Shown here: in pieces, positions 41,741 to 53,400 of the stretch
How positions within the stretch are numbered: the first letter of the stretch is position 1
Layout: every line of letters begins with the position of its first letter
NCBI GenBank assembly: GCA_034190875.2
Contig: CM067343.1
Coordinates: forward strand, 55,619,945-55,683,944
DNA: 64,000 bases
Direction: 5' to 3'
Source: Urechis unicinctus
Lineage: Eukaryota > Annelida > Polychaeta > Xenopneusta > Urechidae
Program-made: the position numbers and the translations under genes
The notes under the pieces: model-generated
Database searches by the model: none
What the model saw: only the letters and a program-made list of their open reading frames with translations
What the model was told of the DNA's origin: nothing

Positions 41741-43599
41741 GCAAATAGTCCGCCAAGACTCTTGTCCAAGCCGCCAATAACAAGATCTGTGCCTTTAATA
41801 GAAAGTTTTTATGTTATGGGCGTGTTATCAGCAATATCGAAAGATTTTATGGTGTTCAGCATCAGTGTTTTGTGGCATAATATTGCAATTTTATATAAGC
41901 GCAACACACTTTTGATCACCTCTCTGGATTGTGTTTGGTTTAGCAGGTCGTAAATTTTTCGATGTCATAACAAAAGCGCCAATAAAATCGCGCATTATTT
42001 ATTGCATCTGCGTGACAATATCCAATTCGAGATCCTCTGAAATAGCCCCTAAGCAGTCAATCAAATGTGGCATATTCGCGAGTTTGTGCTAACAACATTA
42101 CGCTTTGTGACAGCATCAAGTAACAATGTCGATGAAATTTGCGTGCCCACAGACTAACAACGTTTCCAATGTTAAGATAAGACGATATTGTCCCGTTTGT
42201 TGGTGTTTTCTTCGAAGTCAACCCTTGAGTTGATGGTTGACATCCATAAAATCAATATTTCTCATAATAGTCGGCATTATCACATGTGATATAAAATATT
42301 TTGCCGTGTGATATTGCCTTACTGATAACATTCAAGCATACATCTGTGTTGACGCATTAGGAAACTGCTGTTAAAAAGAATAATTATTTCTATATGTTTT
42401 TGGGACTTTTGAAGGGAATTGTTTTGACTAAGGTGCATTATATCAGTCATTAAGCCATGACAAACATATGGTTTTTATCCTCAATTTCATTGAGACGGTG
42501 AATCCATTCAGTAAACACATTATTTTTGATATCGTATCTCTATCCAAAAAGAGTTGGCTTATAGCCGCACAGGTAGATATTTGGACCTAATGCAAATATG
42601 ATCTCAACGCATACATGAACCGAAACCAAAATATGTCCATTGACGAATCACCTAATCTGAATATGCTAAAATGTTTGACATAGTAAAGTTAAGCATATTT
42701 CACGTTCCTGTCGCACAAGAGTCTTTATTTTCAATTGCAATCTCTCTTTAAGTATTATTATCACAAATAGCACGTTCTTATGATTTCGGGTGTTATAGTT
42801 CTTCTAACTCTGATTGAATTTGGCGTAGCCCCGTAGGCATCACAAGACAAATTCATGACGTTATATCGGTAAACAATTATTTGCCTTACATTATTGATAC
42901 TTAAAAAGAGTAGTGCACCGTCAAAGTAAATATATCTGTGTCTCAAATCCTGAAGGGTAAACTGTATTGTAAGGATTTTGACTATTGTTTTCTGGTATCG
43001 TTTCAACAACATACTGGTTTTAGAGACGGATAAATTTTCCACATGGACAGATGCTACTCGAGTTGGACTTATGAACGATTACCGGAATTTAAATCGTTCA
43101 GCTGCTTTTCTTACATGGAAATTGAACCCATGCTGACATACAACTGTTATATAATAGCGTGTTTAATTAAACCAATTACTCGGACTTTTGAATATCGAAG
43201 AGTACTTTTCTCATTGGATGTAAACACTAAAAATCGGGTCGATAAGAAATTACGCAAAATTGGTGTAAAACTAAGGGTCGATATTTATTTACTCAATACC
43301 TGAATTACGAATTGGATAAGCGGTCTGCAATACATTAGATACGTATTGCTCTGTAAAATAATTATGGACGCAGCATCAGTTATTTTCTAGAAAACTACAA
43401 AATAACTCTTGCATATTTAAACATTTGGGCTTACTACAGTCACTCAGTAGATGACGCTCTACGTTTGAATACTCTAGTATTCAATACGTGTCAAAGCAAA
43501 GTAATTATAGAATTATGGGTCACAAGGGATGCAGGACCATATCGATAGCGACAAATGAACCAAGCGTAGCTGATGAAGCACTTGGTAAAACCGAATGAC

Positions 43600-43965
43600 G
43601 AGGTTATTGGAGTATTCATGAGAAGCATTGCTTTTTGCCATTGGTGTTAAGGGAGTCCCATAAGGCACATATGTCTAGTCTGCATTTGCCTCAGTTAATG
43701 AGGCGTTAAATACTAATTCGCAAACGGTTCTGTGACAACAATCAAATGGATATTTCAGCATTATTTGTGTTTATGACAGTAGCAAGAACCGTTATTTTGC
43801 AACATAAACATAATTCATATTATTGCGCAGTTTAAAAGGCTACAACAATATCTTGTTATAGCAACTGTGTGTTTCCAAAGAACGAGCCGCCCCGATAATT
43901 GGCTACAATTTGAGCCGTAGCATCTGTACTGGGAAATTTTATGGCGTCCTGTTCCGTAACGTATT
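43600..43965 (+). repeat. Dispersed sub-repeat R, instance B2 (full)
   Basis: Contains both the ggagtattcatgagaagc start and the right-hand gagccgcc...ttatggcgtcc part in one piece. It links the left-type instances (4,575, 41,530) with the right-type instances (12,600, 55,879). Confidence 0.6.
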
Positions 43966-44696
43966 TCATATTATATATCACCATCTCAAGATCTTGCATG
44001 ATGTTCCGCACAAGTCGTTAAAAAACATCACCACCAATTGAAAGCACAATCAACATTGCATCGTTTGATTAAGCACGTCGTAAAATATTGCATTACATGA
44101 GCAAAGCACCCATAATATCACCAAAAATTTTACTGTTCGTTTCCTTGACGTTTAATATCGAAGAGTACTGACTTCTTCTCATCAGTTGGATGTTGCAATG
44201 TTTACACTCTTAAAATCGTGGTTATAGCAAACAGCCAATAAGAAATGTTACGCAAATATACATCCATGCAATCATTATTTACATCGAGTAAAATGCACTT
44301 TACCGAAGCGTTTTGCTGTTGTACTATGCATGCATTCGATAATGATATTATGCAAACGTTTGACAAATACATGCATTGTTGTCTCGAGGACCATTGTCTT
44401 TTGCATTCATATTTCGATTTTTACGATAAAAACAGCTATTTGCGTATGCCAATCAATTCCTTGTGGTTGTTCTTATTCATCATATACCATTTATCTATGC
44501 GCTGTTAGGGTAGGCAATCAGGCGATTCATGCATCAAACCATACAGAAGGAGATTAGTATACGTTCATGTACCACATGCCACATTCCATGCATACCACAT
44601 CAAAGCCCACCAGTTTAGGCGCCCATGGTACTATTTATGTCAAATACAACTGGTATATCAATACTCTATTTCCCGATAACCCCAATTACGCATGCA

Positions 44697-44706
44697 CGCA
44701 TGCGCA
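44697..44706. promoter_or_regulatory. NRF1-like palindrome upstream of the SAP/YqaJ gene
   Basis: CGCATGCGCA, close to the NRF1 consensus GCGCATGCGC, lies 65 bp before the proposed ATG and inside the inserted element. It could be the promoter. Inference from motif only. Confidence 0.35.
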
Positions 44707-44771
44707 ACAGCGCACCTGGCGTAACTTGGCACGTAGACCCGGTACAAACAAAGAGGTTCATGTTCACAACA

Positions 44772-44867
44772 ATGGCGCACAAAACAGATTTTTCGTGTTG
44801 GAAAGTCGAACAACTGCGGAGTTTTTGGATGGATAGCCGGGTTACTACGACGTATTACCGACTGTAG
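44772..44867 (+). pseudogene. SAP-motif exon of the YqaJ relic
   Basis: ATG in a good context (acaacaATGG). 31 codons with a SAP-like segment WKVEQLRSF, ending at TAG. In the next frame (from about 44,863) SRAKLVL continues the SAP second helix, so one base has been gained or lost near 44,863. SAP motifs bind DNA. Confidence 0.5.
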
Positions 44868-45007
44868 TCGTGCGAAATTAGTATTGCCCCCGTGCTCGGA
44901 GTCTAGTTTTCAGTTCTCCGCTGACTTTTCTGTGGTAATCCGGAGATTACTCTCTACGATATTTTCAACTATTTGATAGCATCGCGCTCTGACTACGACA
45001 AAATGAA

Positions 45008-45130
45008 GTGAAGAGCTACAAGTCTTTCGAAGACTATATACTTTTTGCTGATGGCCATGTGCTCCAGCAAAGACGTTCAAGACAGCACGACTATCCTGTT
45101 CCAGTACAGGATATTGCAATTAGAAGTGCG
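45008..45130 (+). pseudogene. Second exon-like fragment of the YqaJ relic
   Basis: Open from after a TGA near 44,992. It reads VKSYKSFEDYILFADGHV and continues to a donor-like gcgag|gtgag at about 45,131. The assignment to the YqaJ gene rests on my memory of similar segments in related proteins. A further possible piece with donor acag|gtatgg lies at about 45,240-45,375. Confidence 0.4.
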
Positions 45131-45518
45131 AGGTGAGACAAATATTTTGGCTCATATGAGATAACATAAGCTGTATATATCCCAGGCTAAAGTTGTCAGT
45201 TAGGATTATTAAGTCCATGAGTAATTTCTACTATCATTTTTGTATCTGTTCTAGGTATAGAACCGAACTAGAGTCATCACTTGATAAACAAGTTGATGCA
45301 TTTTAGCCTTGTCAAGTGACAGGTTGCCCACCTCAGAGAAACAGCTACAGAGCCCCAGCACACAAAATCAGACAGGTATGGAAATGCTTCAGTTTATTGC
45401 ACATATGTTAAAATGAAGCCGAATAAAGTGCAATATTTATAGAACTGATTGTACAAAATAGACAACTGGGGTATGCATACAGAATGAAGTCAGTTTATTG
45501 ATTATTTCTGTTTAACAG

Positions 45519-46209
45519 AGCAATCCTCATGCTCAAGTCCTCGAACTACTCGAAAGACCCGAGTCAACCTTCATCCAAGTCTCCAGAGCCAGAGCCAACA
45601 TGCCTCTCACTGGGTGTGCTGGATAGAGCAGAGGAGTTTGTCGGGCACATCATACAGTCTGCTCGAGCCATACCGGGAGTCACCACAGTTGAATGCACTG
45701 CAGATAATTTTGTCCGATTTGTCAAATACGCCCCTGCTGATTTTGAACTCATTGATTCAGATACTAAAGGGCAAACCGATAACTCAGCCTGGCATGCAAT
45801 GAGGCTAGGACAAATCACAGCCTCGGTGTTTCAACCATCATGAACAAACCAGATACTGACCCGTCTGTGCTCATTTCTAAAATAATGGGAGACAATTTAC
45901 CCGTTACCACTCCAGCTCTCGATTGGGTTCCAAGAAAGAGAAATGTGCCCGTTCTGTATACACTATGGTTAATTGAAAGATGCACAGCTTCTTCACCTCA
46001 AGCACTACAGTGCTTATTACACTCAAGTTCAGGGACAGATGGGAATTAATGGTGTACAGAATTGTGACTTTGTGTTGTACACAATAAAAGGCTTCCTTAT
46101 TGTCAGCGTACCCTTTGATGAAGAAAAGTTTGCAGAAATTGCGTATAATGTGTCGAATTTTTTTTTCATTATTTCTCTTTCCAGAATAATCAAGTTGGCA
46201 CAGCAATAG
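45519..46209 (+). pseudogene. YqaJ nuclease-domain exon, two frameshifts and internal deletion
   Basis: The acceptor tttaacag precedes 45,519. The first frame runs to a TGA at about 45,841 and includes LDRAEEFVGHI and RLGQITAS. The second frame (from 45,840) gives MNKPDTDPSVLISKIMGD and TPALDW. A third frame gives KKEKCARSVYTMVN and stops. A further frame (from about 45,973) gives the C-terminal YqaJ block through stop 46,209. Only about 20 bases separate the last two parts, where the family has several dozen residues. Confidence 0.75.
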
Positions 46210-46310
46210 TGTTCTTATTTTTGCTGTGCATTAATGTTTTGATGTATAGTTTGTTTTAATTTATAATGTTGCTTTCAATGTTCTGGTTCATAATAGCCAT
46301 AGCGTTTATA

Positions 46311-46316
46311 AATAAA
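46311..46316 (+). terminator. Polyadenylation signal after the YqaJ relic
   Basis: AATAAA about 100 bp downstream of the stop codon at 46,209. Confidence 0.4.
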
Positions 46317-46455
46317 TGGTACTCGGTTAAATGCAATGGAAGTGTGTTTATTATTCATTATTGTAAAATTAATCAGTGTTTTGTAGAGTCGGCAAGGAAC
46401 TGTCTTGTTATATTCAGGGGAAAAATATAACAAATAGATATAATCTGTTTTGATC

Positions 46456-46973
46456 TTAATTGCAGTTAAGAAAAAAAATCATACTTTTAACACTAACATA
46501 TACTTGAGTCTTGAGAACCAGTTTATGTTTAAATATGGTTACTTGGTTCTTGTTTTTGCTGCTTTGGCATGGGGGGATCAACACAGGATGTTTCTTTATG
46601 TGCAGATTTTTGATTTTACGCATGAAGCGCTGAAGTTCAGTTTCTGATTGGGAAGTAACAGGTATTGGGTTAGGATGCTCAATTGTTGGACCGTTTCCAC
46701 CGATGAAATGCTTTGTACAGATACAGGTGCCCTCGTTAACCTTCTCTGGCCCAAAATTTTCCCGTCCATTAGCCGCGCACGACGGTAATATAAATATATC
46801 AACAAGACGTCTTGCAAGGTTACCTGTCCACATGCCCTGGCCCACTCTCTGTATTTCTTTAGATTGGAGCGTAGCTTTGGGAAAGGAATGAAAGACTCGC
46901 CATTCAATCTTCCACGATCTCTATATCGGCTGTCTGAGTTGCACCCACCCCAGCAGCAATGTTTTGTGGGCAT
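46456..46973 (-). pseudogene. THAP-type zinc-finger gene relic, interrupted
   Basis: THAP domains are C2CH zinc fingers that bind DNA, frequent in transposases and proteins derived from them. Starting at ATG 46,973 the frame gives MPTKHCCWGGCNSDSR, then FIPFPKL and EWARACG. The remaining part, NEGTCICTKHFIGGNGP with the second zinc pair C-x2-H and the following PNPIP, is in another frame (46,456-46,767). Between the halves lie 62 extra bases (46,768-46,829). The first ATG of the frame is at 47,051, but 46,973 fits the family because THAP starts within a few residues of Met. Downstream of the finger the frame runs to a TAA with no recognised domain. It may be the N-terminal part of a lost transposase. 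Confidence 0.75.
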
Positions 46974-47111
46974 TCTGGTTCGATGTGATCCGTAATTATT
47001 TGGCAAAAACAGTTTCATAGCATCATTTACGTTATGCTGCAAACTGTTCATACAGCGTCGCTAAGGAAAAGCTTGTTACGGGTAGCAACAAGACAGGGTA
47101 CAGGAAGAACT

Positions 47112-47119
47112 ACTTCCGG
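47112..47119 (-). promoter_or_regulatory. ETS-like site upstream of the THAP gene
   Basis: CCGGAAGT on the minus strand, within the right terminal region of the inserted element and 139 bp before the proposed THAP start. Motif evidence only. Confidence 0.25.
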
Positions 47120-48839
47120 GTCACCGGGAAACGGCCTATTGTTCGTAAATATTTATCGCGCAACGCATCTTCCGACGGTATTAAAGTTAGGATGCATGAC
47201 TGGTAGGGCATGACACTGATATTGGTCCGATATATAATAAAGCAATGGTTCGCGTGGGGCATACTCAACAAATTTGGTTTTATCTGCAAAATACTTAATG
47301 TGACTTTCTATAGGCAACAGAAAATGACAAAGAGAGAGTTTATATGTCAAAATTGTCAACCTTTATCTAGTTAGCTTTTAAGGGGTGTGTTGATATGGAG
47401 CCTGGGTACTATGAATAACTAACAGTTCTGAACGCAACAACATTTTGTAATTACATCACAGTAGCTTATCTTAAGTCTTTTCATAAATGTTATTGTTCTA
47501 GGACTCGTCTGAAACGCTATGATGATCACAGATAAGCCTTTCCACCAAATCATTACCGAATTCATGGCGGAACGCTTCTTATGTTTCGTAAATGATGATT
47601 ACATTAACTTCATTACAATATAATAATGGTTTAGTCAATGTTTTACAGCGAGTTTTGTTTGAATTATCATAATAGTAAATGTGTTGCGCACATAAGTGCA
47701 TATAAGACTCTTTAAAATGTTAACGGTATGCTTAATGCTAAATGTAGCGATCTAAACATTATAACTTACTGGCTTTTACACGAGCTGACATACGTTATGT
47801 CGAAATCGACTCTTGTTTTATGGATGTTAATGGCAGTATACTAGTTGTATTTTTAAATCTAGAACCATAAACATATTAACGAAGGGGACTAAAATTATGT
47901 AATGTCGCTAGGCAGTCCTTGTATAATGCAGCACTGTTGGCTTTATGATGTAACAAGGTTGCGCATTTCAGTGATCCGTAGAGGAATACAAAAAGCATAC
48001 AGTTCCAAAGCCAATTTGCATATCGCCACTCTAATGTCGCGTGTGAAGGTTTTTAAAACTTTACATATGTCTGAATGGTCTCAAACGTTGGACATACTAA
48101 ATATATGCAACTGTTTATATGTTTTGTATGTTAGTCGCACCATACACGTTTACGCATTATTTAACGGTGGTTTATATCACATTGCAGAAAATTGTCATCA
48201 TTCCGCCTGCCTTTCGCAATCCCGAAAACAACAAGACAAGCATTCGGACGGGCTAATATTTACAAAGTGTTCAAAAGTGAGATACTGGCTTTGGGTTGCA
48301 GAGCTAATCTATTGTACTAATTATTATCTATCCCTTTATAATCCCGAGAAAAAGACTGTTTGAGTAGTTTCTGGCTTCGGAACGCAGTCACATGATGTGT
48401 GGTTCTCTGTTAATGCCAATCACACACAGTAATTTAAAATGGGTGCACCTCACATATTCTCCATTTAATAATAACATGGATAATGGGGCCATGTATATGG
48501 CGTTTTCGCAAGTACAACGCTGTGGAGTTATCGAACAATAAGAGGAATTACAAGGCACCACAAGAGCCGTCCAATTTTCATGTTACTGTTGTTACAAACG
48601 AAGCCTCACATAACTACGTATTTGAAGTACAAATGATAGCATCAATGCAATGAAACCGGTCTATAAAAACCTGCATATTAATATTCAACAGCTCACAGGG
48701 TGACAGCACAGCTGCAGAGAAAAGCGTTTCCTGCTCAGGGGTATCTAGGTTGCGTTTTCAAAACGAAAACCTCCCTGACAAATTTGCATTTTTAAACACT
48801 TTCTCAGGGAATGTTATCCGACCCTCATTGGGAACTGCT

Positions 48840-49378
48840 ATTTCTATGATTAAATGTTGCCAAATACTGCTACAAGAGTTGATTTGTAATTTCCGGATTT
48901 ATGGCACAAATTATAGAATATTTAAATGCTAATTTTATATTATCATCAGCTGCACTTCAGGTTGCAGTTTTTCTGCTCCGATGTTACAAGATTACCAGAT
49001 TTTTTATATTTTGTTTACTCATGTAATATATTCATGAAAGCGTGTCTGTAAATCTTATGCTAGCCTTGCATGATTTAGCTGCGGAAAATGTTGCGCATGT
49101 ACTCCCGTCAAAGTAAATTGATCGGCTGGATCATTAATCAGGCTAAGTAACCAGTGATTTTCAATACAATAATGCACTGCTCCGTGTTGTACATCTCCAA
49201 GCAATGAAAGGTAATTGTACAAAAACTAGCTTTGTTCAGACTGCCTGTAAAAATGTCATGCAGATAATTCTATCTTTAATGAAATTTGTTTTGTCGTGCA
49301 AGCATTATATTAACAAGTAAGGGCGACGTATTTGAGTACAGTAAAATCTTAACATTATTTACAAAAGTGTTCCGTGTC
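48840..49378. other. Copy-B-only segment, no feature seen
   Basis: About 0.54 kb absent at 10,922-10,945 of copy A. No recognised content. Confidence 0.45.
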
Positions 49379-49776
49379 AGTATGGCATCGCCTCATCCAT
49401 TTCCTTTGCTTAATCAATACGCCTGTCTAAACAGTCTAAGAACATACACAGCGATGTATAAATCAAGGTAAGGATGGATTACTTAATTTATAACATAGGA
49501 ACAATACATCAATCAAGCGGATAGATGCTGCGCAATTATTTACAAAATGTAGTTTTTTATTTTGTTACTTCGGTTTTGAAAAGATAGAAAGTGAAACTGT
49601 TCTGCAACTGTCTCATCCATCGACCACAGATAACCAAAACGTAAATCCCTCAGCATTTGTTTGGTCATGACATTTCTGACGTCAAAGTAGCATCACGCAT
49701 TTGAAGGACAACAAATGTAGATTCCGATAATAAATGTTATTTGTAGGTTAGGACAACAAAGTTGTTGAACATATAA

Positions 49777-51075
49777 ATTTAGGTTGAATATTGCGCAGAA
49801 CGGAGTTTCAGAGAGATCAGACCGTAGCGTATTTAGCACTAATATTTAAACCCAAAACTGTTTTATTCAAGTAAACTCGTTCATGACAGGTTACGTCCAC
49901 ATAAATTTAATTGAACACGGGGGAAAGTTAAGGGTGTATTCGGATTGAATAGTTAAGGGGTTAAATGTGCGTTTAATCGAATGACATTGGTTGTCTTTGG
50001 GGCAGAAAAAATTGACTGGGTTTGACGACTACTCCAAGTATTGTATATGGTTACATGAGTATGCTTATGGTAGGAAACAACGTTTGCGCCAGACATATTT
50101 GACGTGATAAAATACGTTGATATTTGTTTTTGATATTTGATCGGCAACGCGGGTTACAAAAATCCATTGTTCCTTAGCCAGAAGGATACAATGCTTAGGA
50201 AATCGAGCAGGAACTTCTTGTGATGCCTCATGTGTCATGTAGCGCGCCTGAGGATAATCAATAAGTCAGTGCAAACCCATATCGTTCGTATAGATAAGTA
50301 GCGAACCAGGTTAGCGCTTGTCTTTCGATGTCTCGTGTAGCCTTAGCTGCGTGAAGCTAAATAGAGAATTTAGATAATATTTACAATTGTCCATGAGTGC
50401 ACTTTTCAAGTATACAGATACTTATGATGACTGAAATGAACCGCGAAACCACCACAGAGAGCTGGGTAGATGTTCGAACAACATTCCAGCCGATAGAATA
50501 CCAAATTGGCGGCGAAGTTTTTAGCCAGATGGACTATAACTGCGTTTACAAAGTTGGTTGTTCGTTCACACTTACGTTATGGGAATTTAACAGAATGTAC
50601 AAGCGCATAAAAAGAACAACAGCGCATCATCAGTCGTCGTTCTCGATAAACGTTCCATCAATTTATTGAAAATGCAATTTGTTTTCACAATTTCTTAATT
50701 TGTCTGCTGATGTTAGTTCAAAATTGATTTCCAGCAGCAGCGACATTAATCATTAATGACTTTTTCGATGTCGTTTACAATTTGTGTTGTTGCTGTCATC
50801 GACCAGTTGAACATTAACTGACTCAAATGCACACCAGCGACACGCTATGAATTAATTAATTCCCAAGGAAAATAATATATCAGAGGCAAATGCTCACAGT
50901 GCCTTGGCAATATTTCGTAGGCCAGTCATTCCCATACACTCTCTCGGGACATTGCATAGCTGCCTTAAATCGCGTTGACTTAATCTGTCCAACCGGAAAC
51001 TTGATCTCTTCCGTGTCCACATCGACTACAATGACAATTTGGCTGTTAAAGAGTTCGCTAATAGGAAACACATTA
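49777..51075. other. Copy-B-only segment, 1.3 kb, with a coding-like right end
   Basis: Copy A runs straight from aagttgttgaacat to gctcttacagtaaaata (11,980). In copy B 1.3 kb is inserted between these. No TIR found. Open frames at 50,397-50,669 (90 codons, plus) and 50,890-51,075 (plus) are more protein-like than the surroundings. Only the second suggests a family. Confidence 0.6.
50890..51075 (+). pseudogene. Possible kelch/beta-propeller fragment
   Basis: The frame includes LSGHCIAALNRVDLI, reminiscent of the SGHC-x-V-x-LN start of kelch blades in invertebrate proteins, followed by TGN and TTMTIWL. It is one partial blade and ends at the right junction of the copy-B-only segment. A minus-strand frame (50,880-51,071) overlaps it and is considered the shadow. 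Confidence 0.25.
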
Positions 51076-51977
51076 TGCTCTTACAGTAAAATAATCTTTG
51101 ATATACTGTACACTTCATAACTTGTTGAAACATTTACCATGTTATCAAAAATTGTCGACTGAAAATTCGTGCTGATGAACCTCAATGCATCAAACGTCAT
51201 TTAGATGCAACGGCAAATGCAATTCGGGATTATTGACAAATCACCAATGTTGCACATGTTGGACAATGCGCCTTACTCTTCGGCACTAAAGGAGAATACC
51301 GACTTTCAAACTAAAACTCCGATATTGTTTTAAGTTAACATAAGACTAAGTCGGCCAACGGGAATTTATCAATGTCCCTAGACAGCAAGCAGCGTGGATT
51401 TGTGACCTATCCTTACTCGGCGACGCTTACTGTTCCTTCCAAATGTGAAACAATATCTTATTGTTCTCTTGGAAGATGGTAAGATATAGTCACTTATTTC
51501 TTTGTTAAGGGAACGACTGTCGCACATGGTTCCTATTTTCTTTCACGCTCAGACAGACGTACAATGCATAGATATATGCGATATGACTAATTCAAATATA
51601 TTTGATGAATTTACCTTGCAGAGACTGGTCGAACATAATGCTGATAAATGAATCATAAGATTGACGATATGCTTTGTTTTAGGACATACCAACGATGCAA
51701 TGAGCCAGCCGACCAGTATGTTGCTTATCAAATAACTGATAAATAGATAAGTTTTGTATGCGTTTGAATTATTTCTTTGTAAGGAGCTTTCAGTTGAGCG
51801 CAAGAATAAGGTTACCTTTTATAGATACTTCAGCATTCCATCAACTCCACAGCAAGTACTTTCATGCAAACAATATTTAAATGTCGCACAATGTTCTTTG
51901 CAAATGTTCTTTGCTTCAAAACTGGCAAACAGAATATCAACAACCCTTATCGTGAAGTAGCTACTGCCCTGTCAGTG

Positions 51978-53400
<1,423 letters not shown>

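Larger units (their letters stand above)
44772..46209 (+). pseudogene. SAP + YqaJ-type nuclease gene, decayed
   Basis: Relic of an animal multi-exon gene ending in a YqaJ domain, a lambda-exonuclease-like fold of the PD-(D/E)XK nucleases. The N-terminal exon (44,772) has a SAP-like WKVEQLRSF helix and stops at TAG 44,865. A second exon-like piece (45,008-45,130) reads KSYKSFEDYILFADGHV, which I recall from the region before the nuclease in related proteins. The nuclease exon starts after the acceptor at 45,518 and shows motif I (WHAMRLGQITAS, about 45,788-45,823). A frameshift follows at about 45,835, then TPALDW, a second frameshift at about 45,927, and the C-terminal HYSAYYTQVQGQM plus CDFVLYT part (46,000-46,080). 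The catalytic segment (the ASPDG and E-x-K parts) that normally lies between is absent. Stop at 46,207-46,209, AATAAA at 46,311. It cannot encode an active enzyme. Confidence 0.75.
44659..47141. mobile_element. 2.48-kb inserted element with SAP/YqaJ and THAP gene relics
   Basis: Copy A has no such sequence: its flanks meet near 8,890-8,905 (tatattgattgct then ggtaagtatacatcg). The two ends of the insert form an imperfect inverted repeat, 17 of 23 positions matching: caata...tttcccgataacc at 44,659 and its counterpart caata...tttcccggtgacc read inward from 47,141. Inside are a plus-strand SAP + YqaJ nuclease relic and a minus-strand THAP-finger relic, arranged convergently. Composition is less AT-rich than the duplicon. 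No target duplication is evident. The superfamily is not assigned. Whether the genes are cargo or the mobility genes themselves is open. Confidence 0.65.

Noticed and set aside
45564..45818. Minus-strand frame opposite the YqaJ exon
   Set aside because: Shadow of the plus-strand coding sequence, which carries the recognisable motif.
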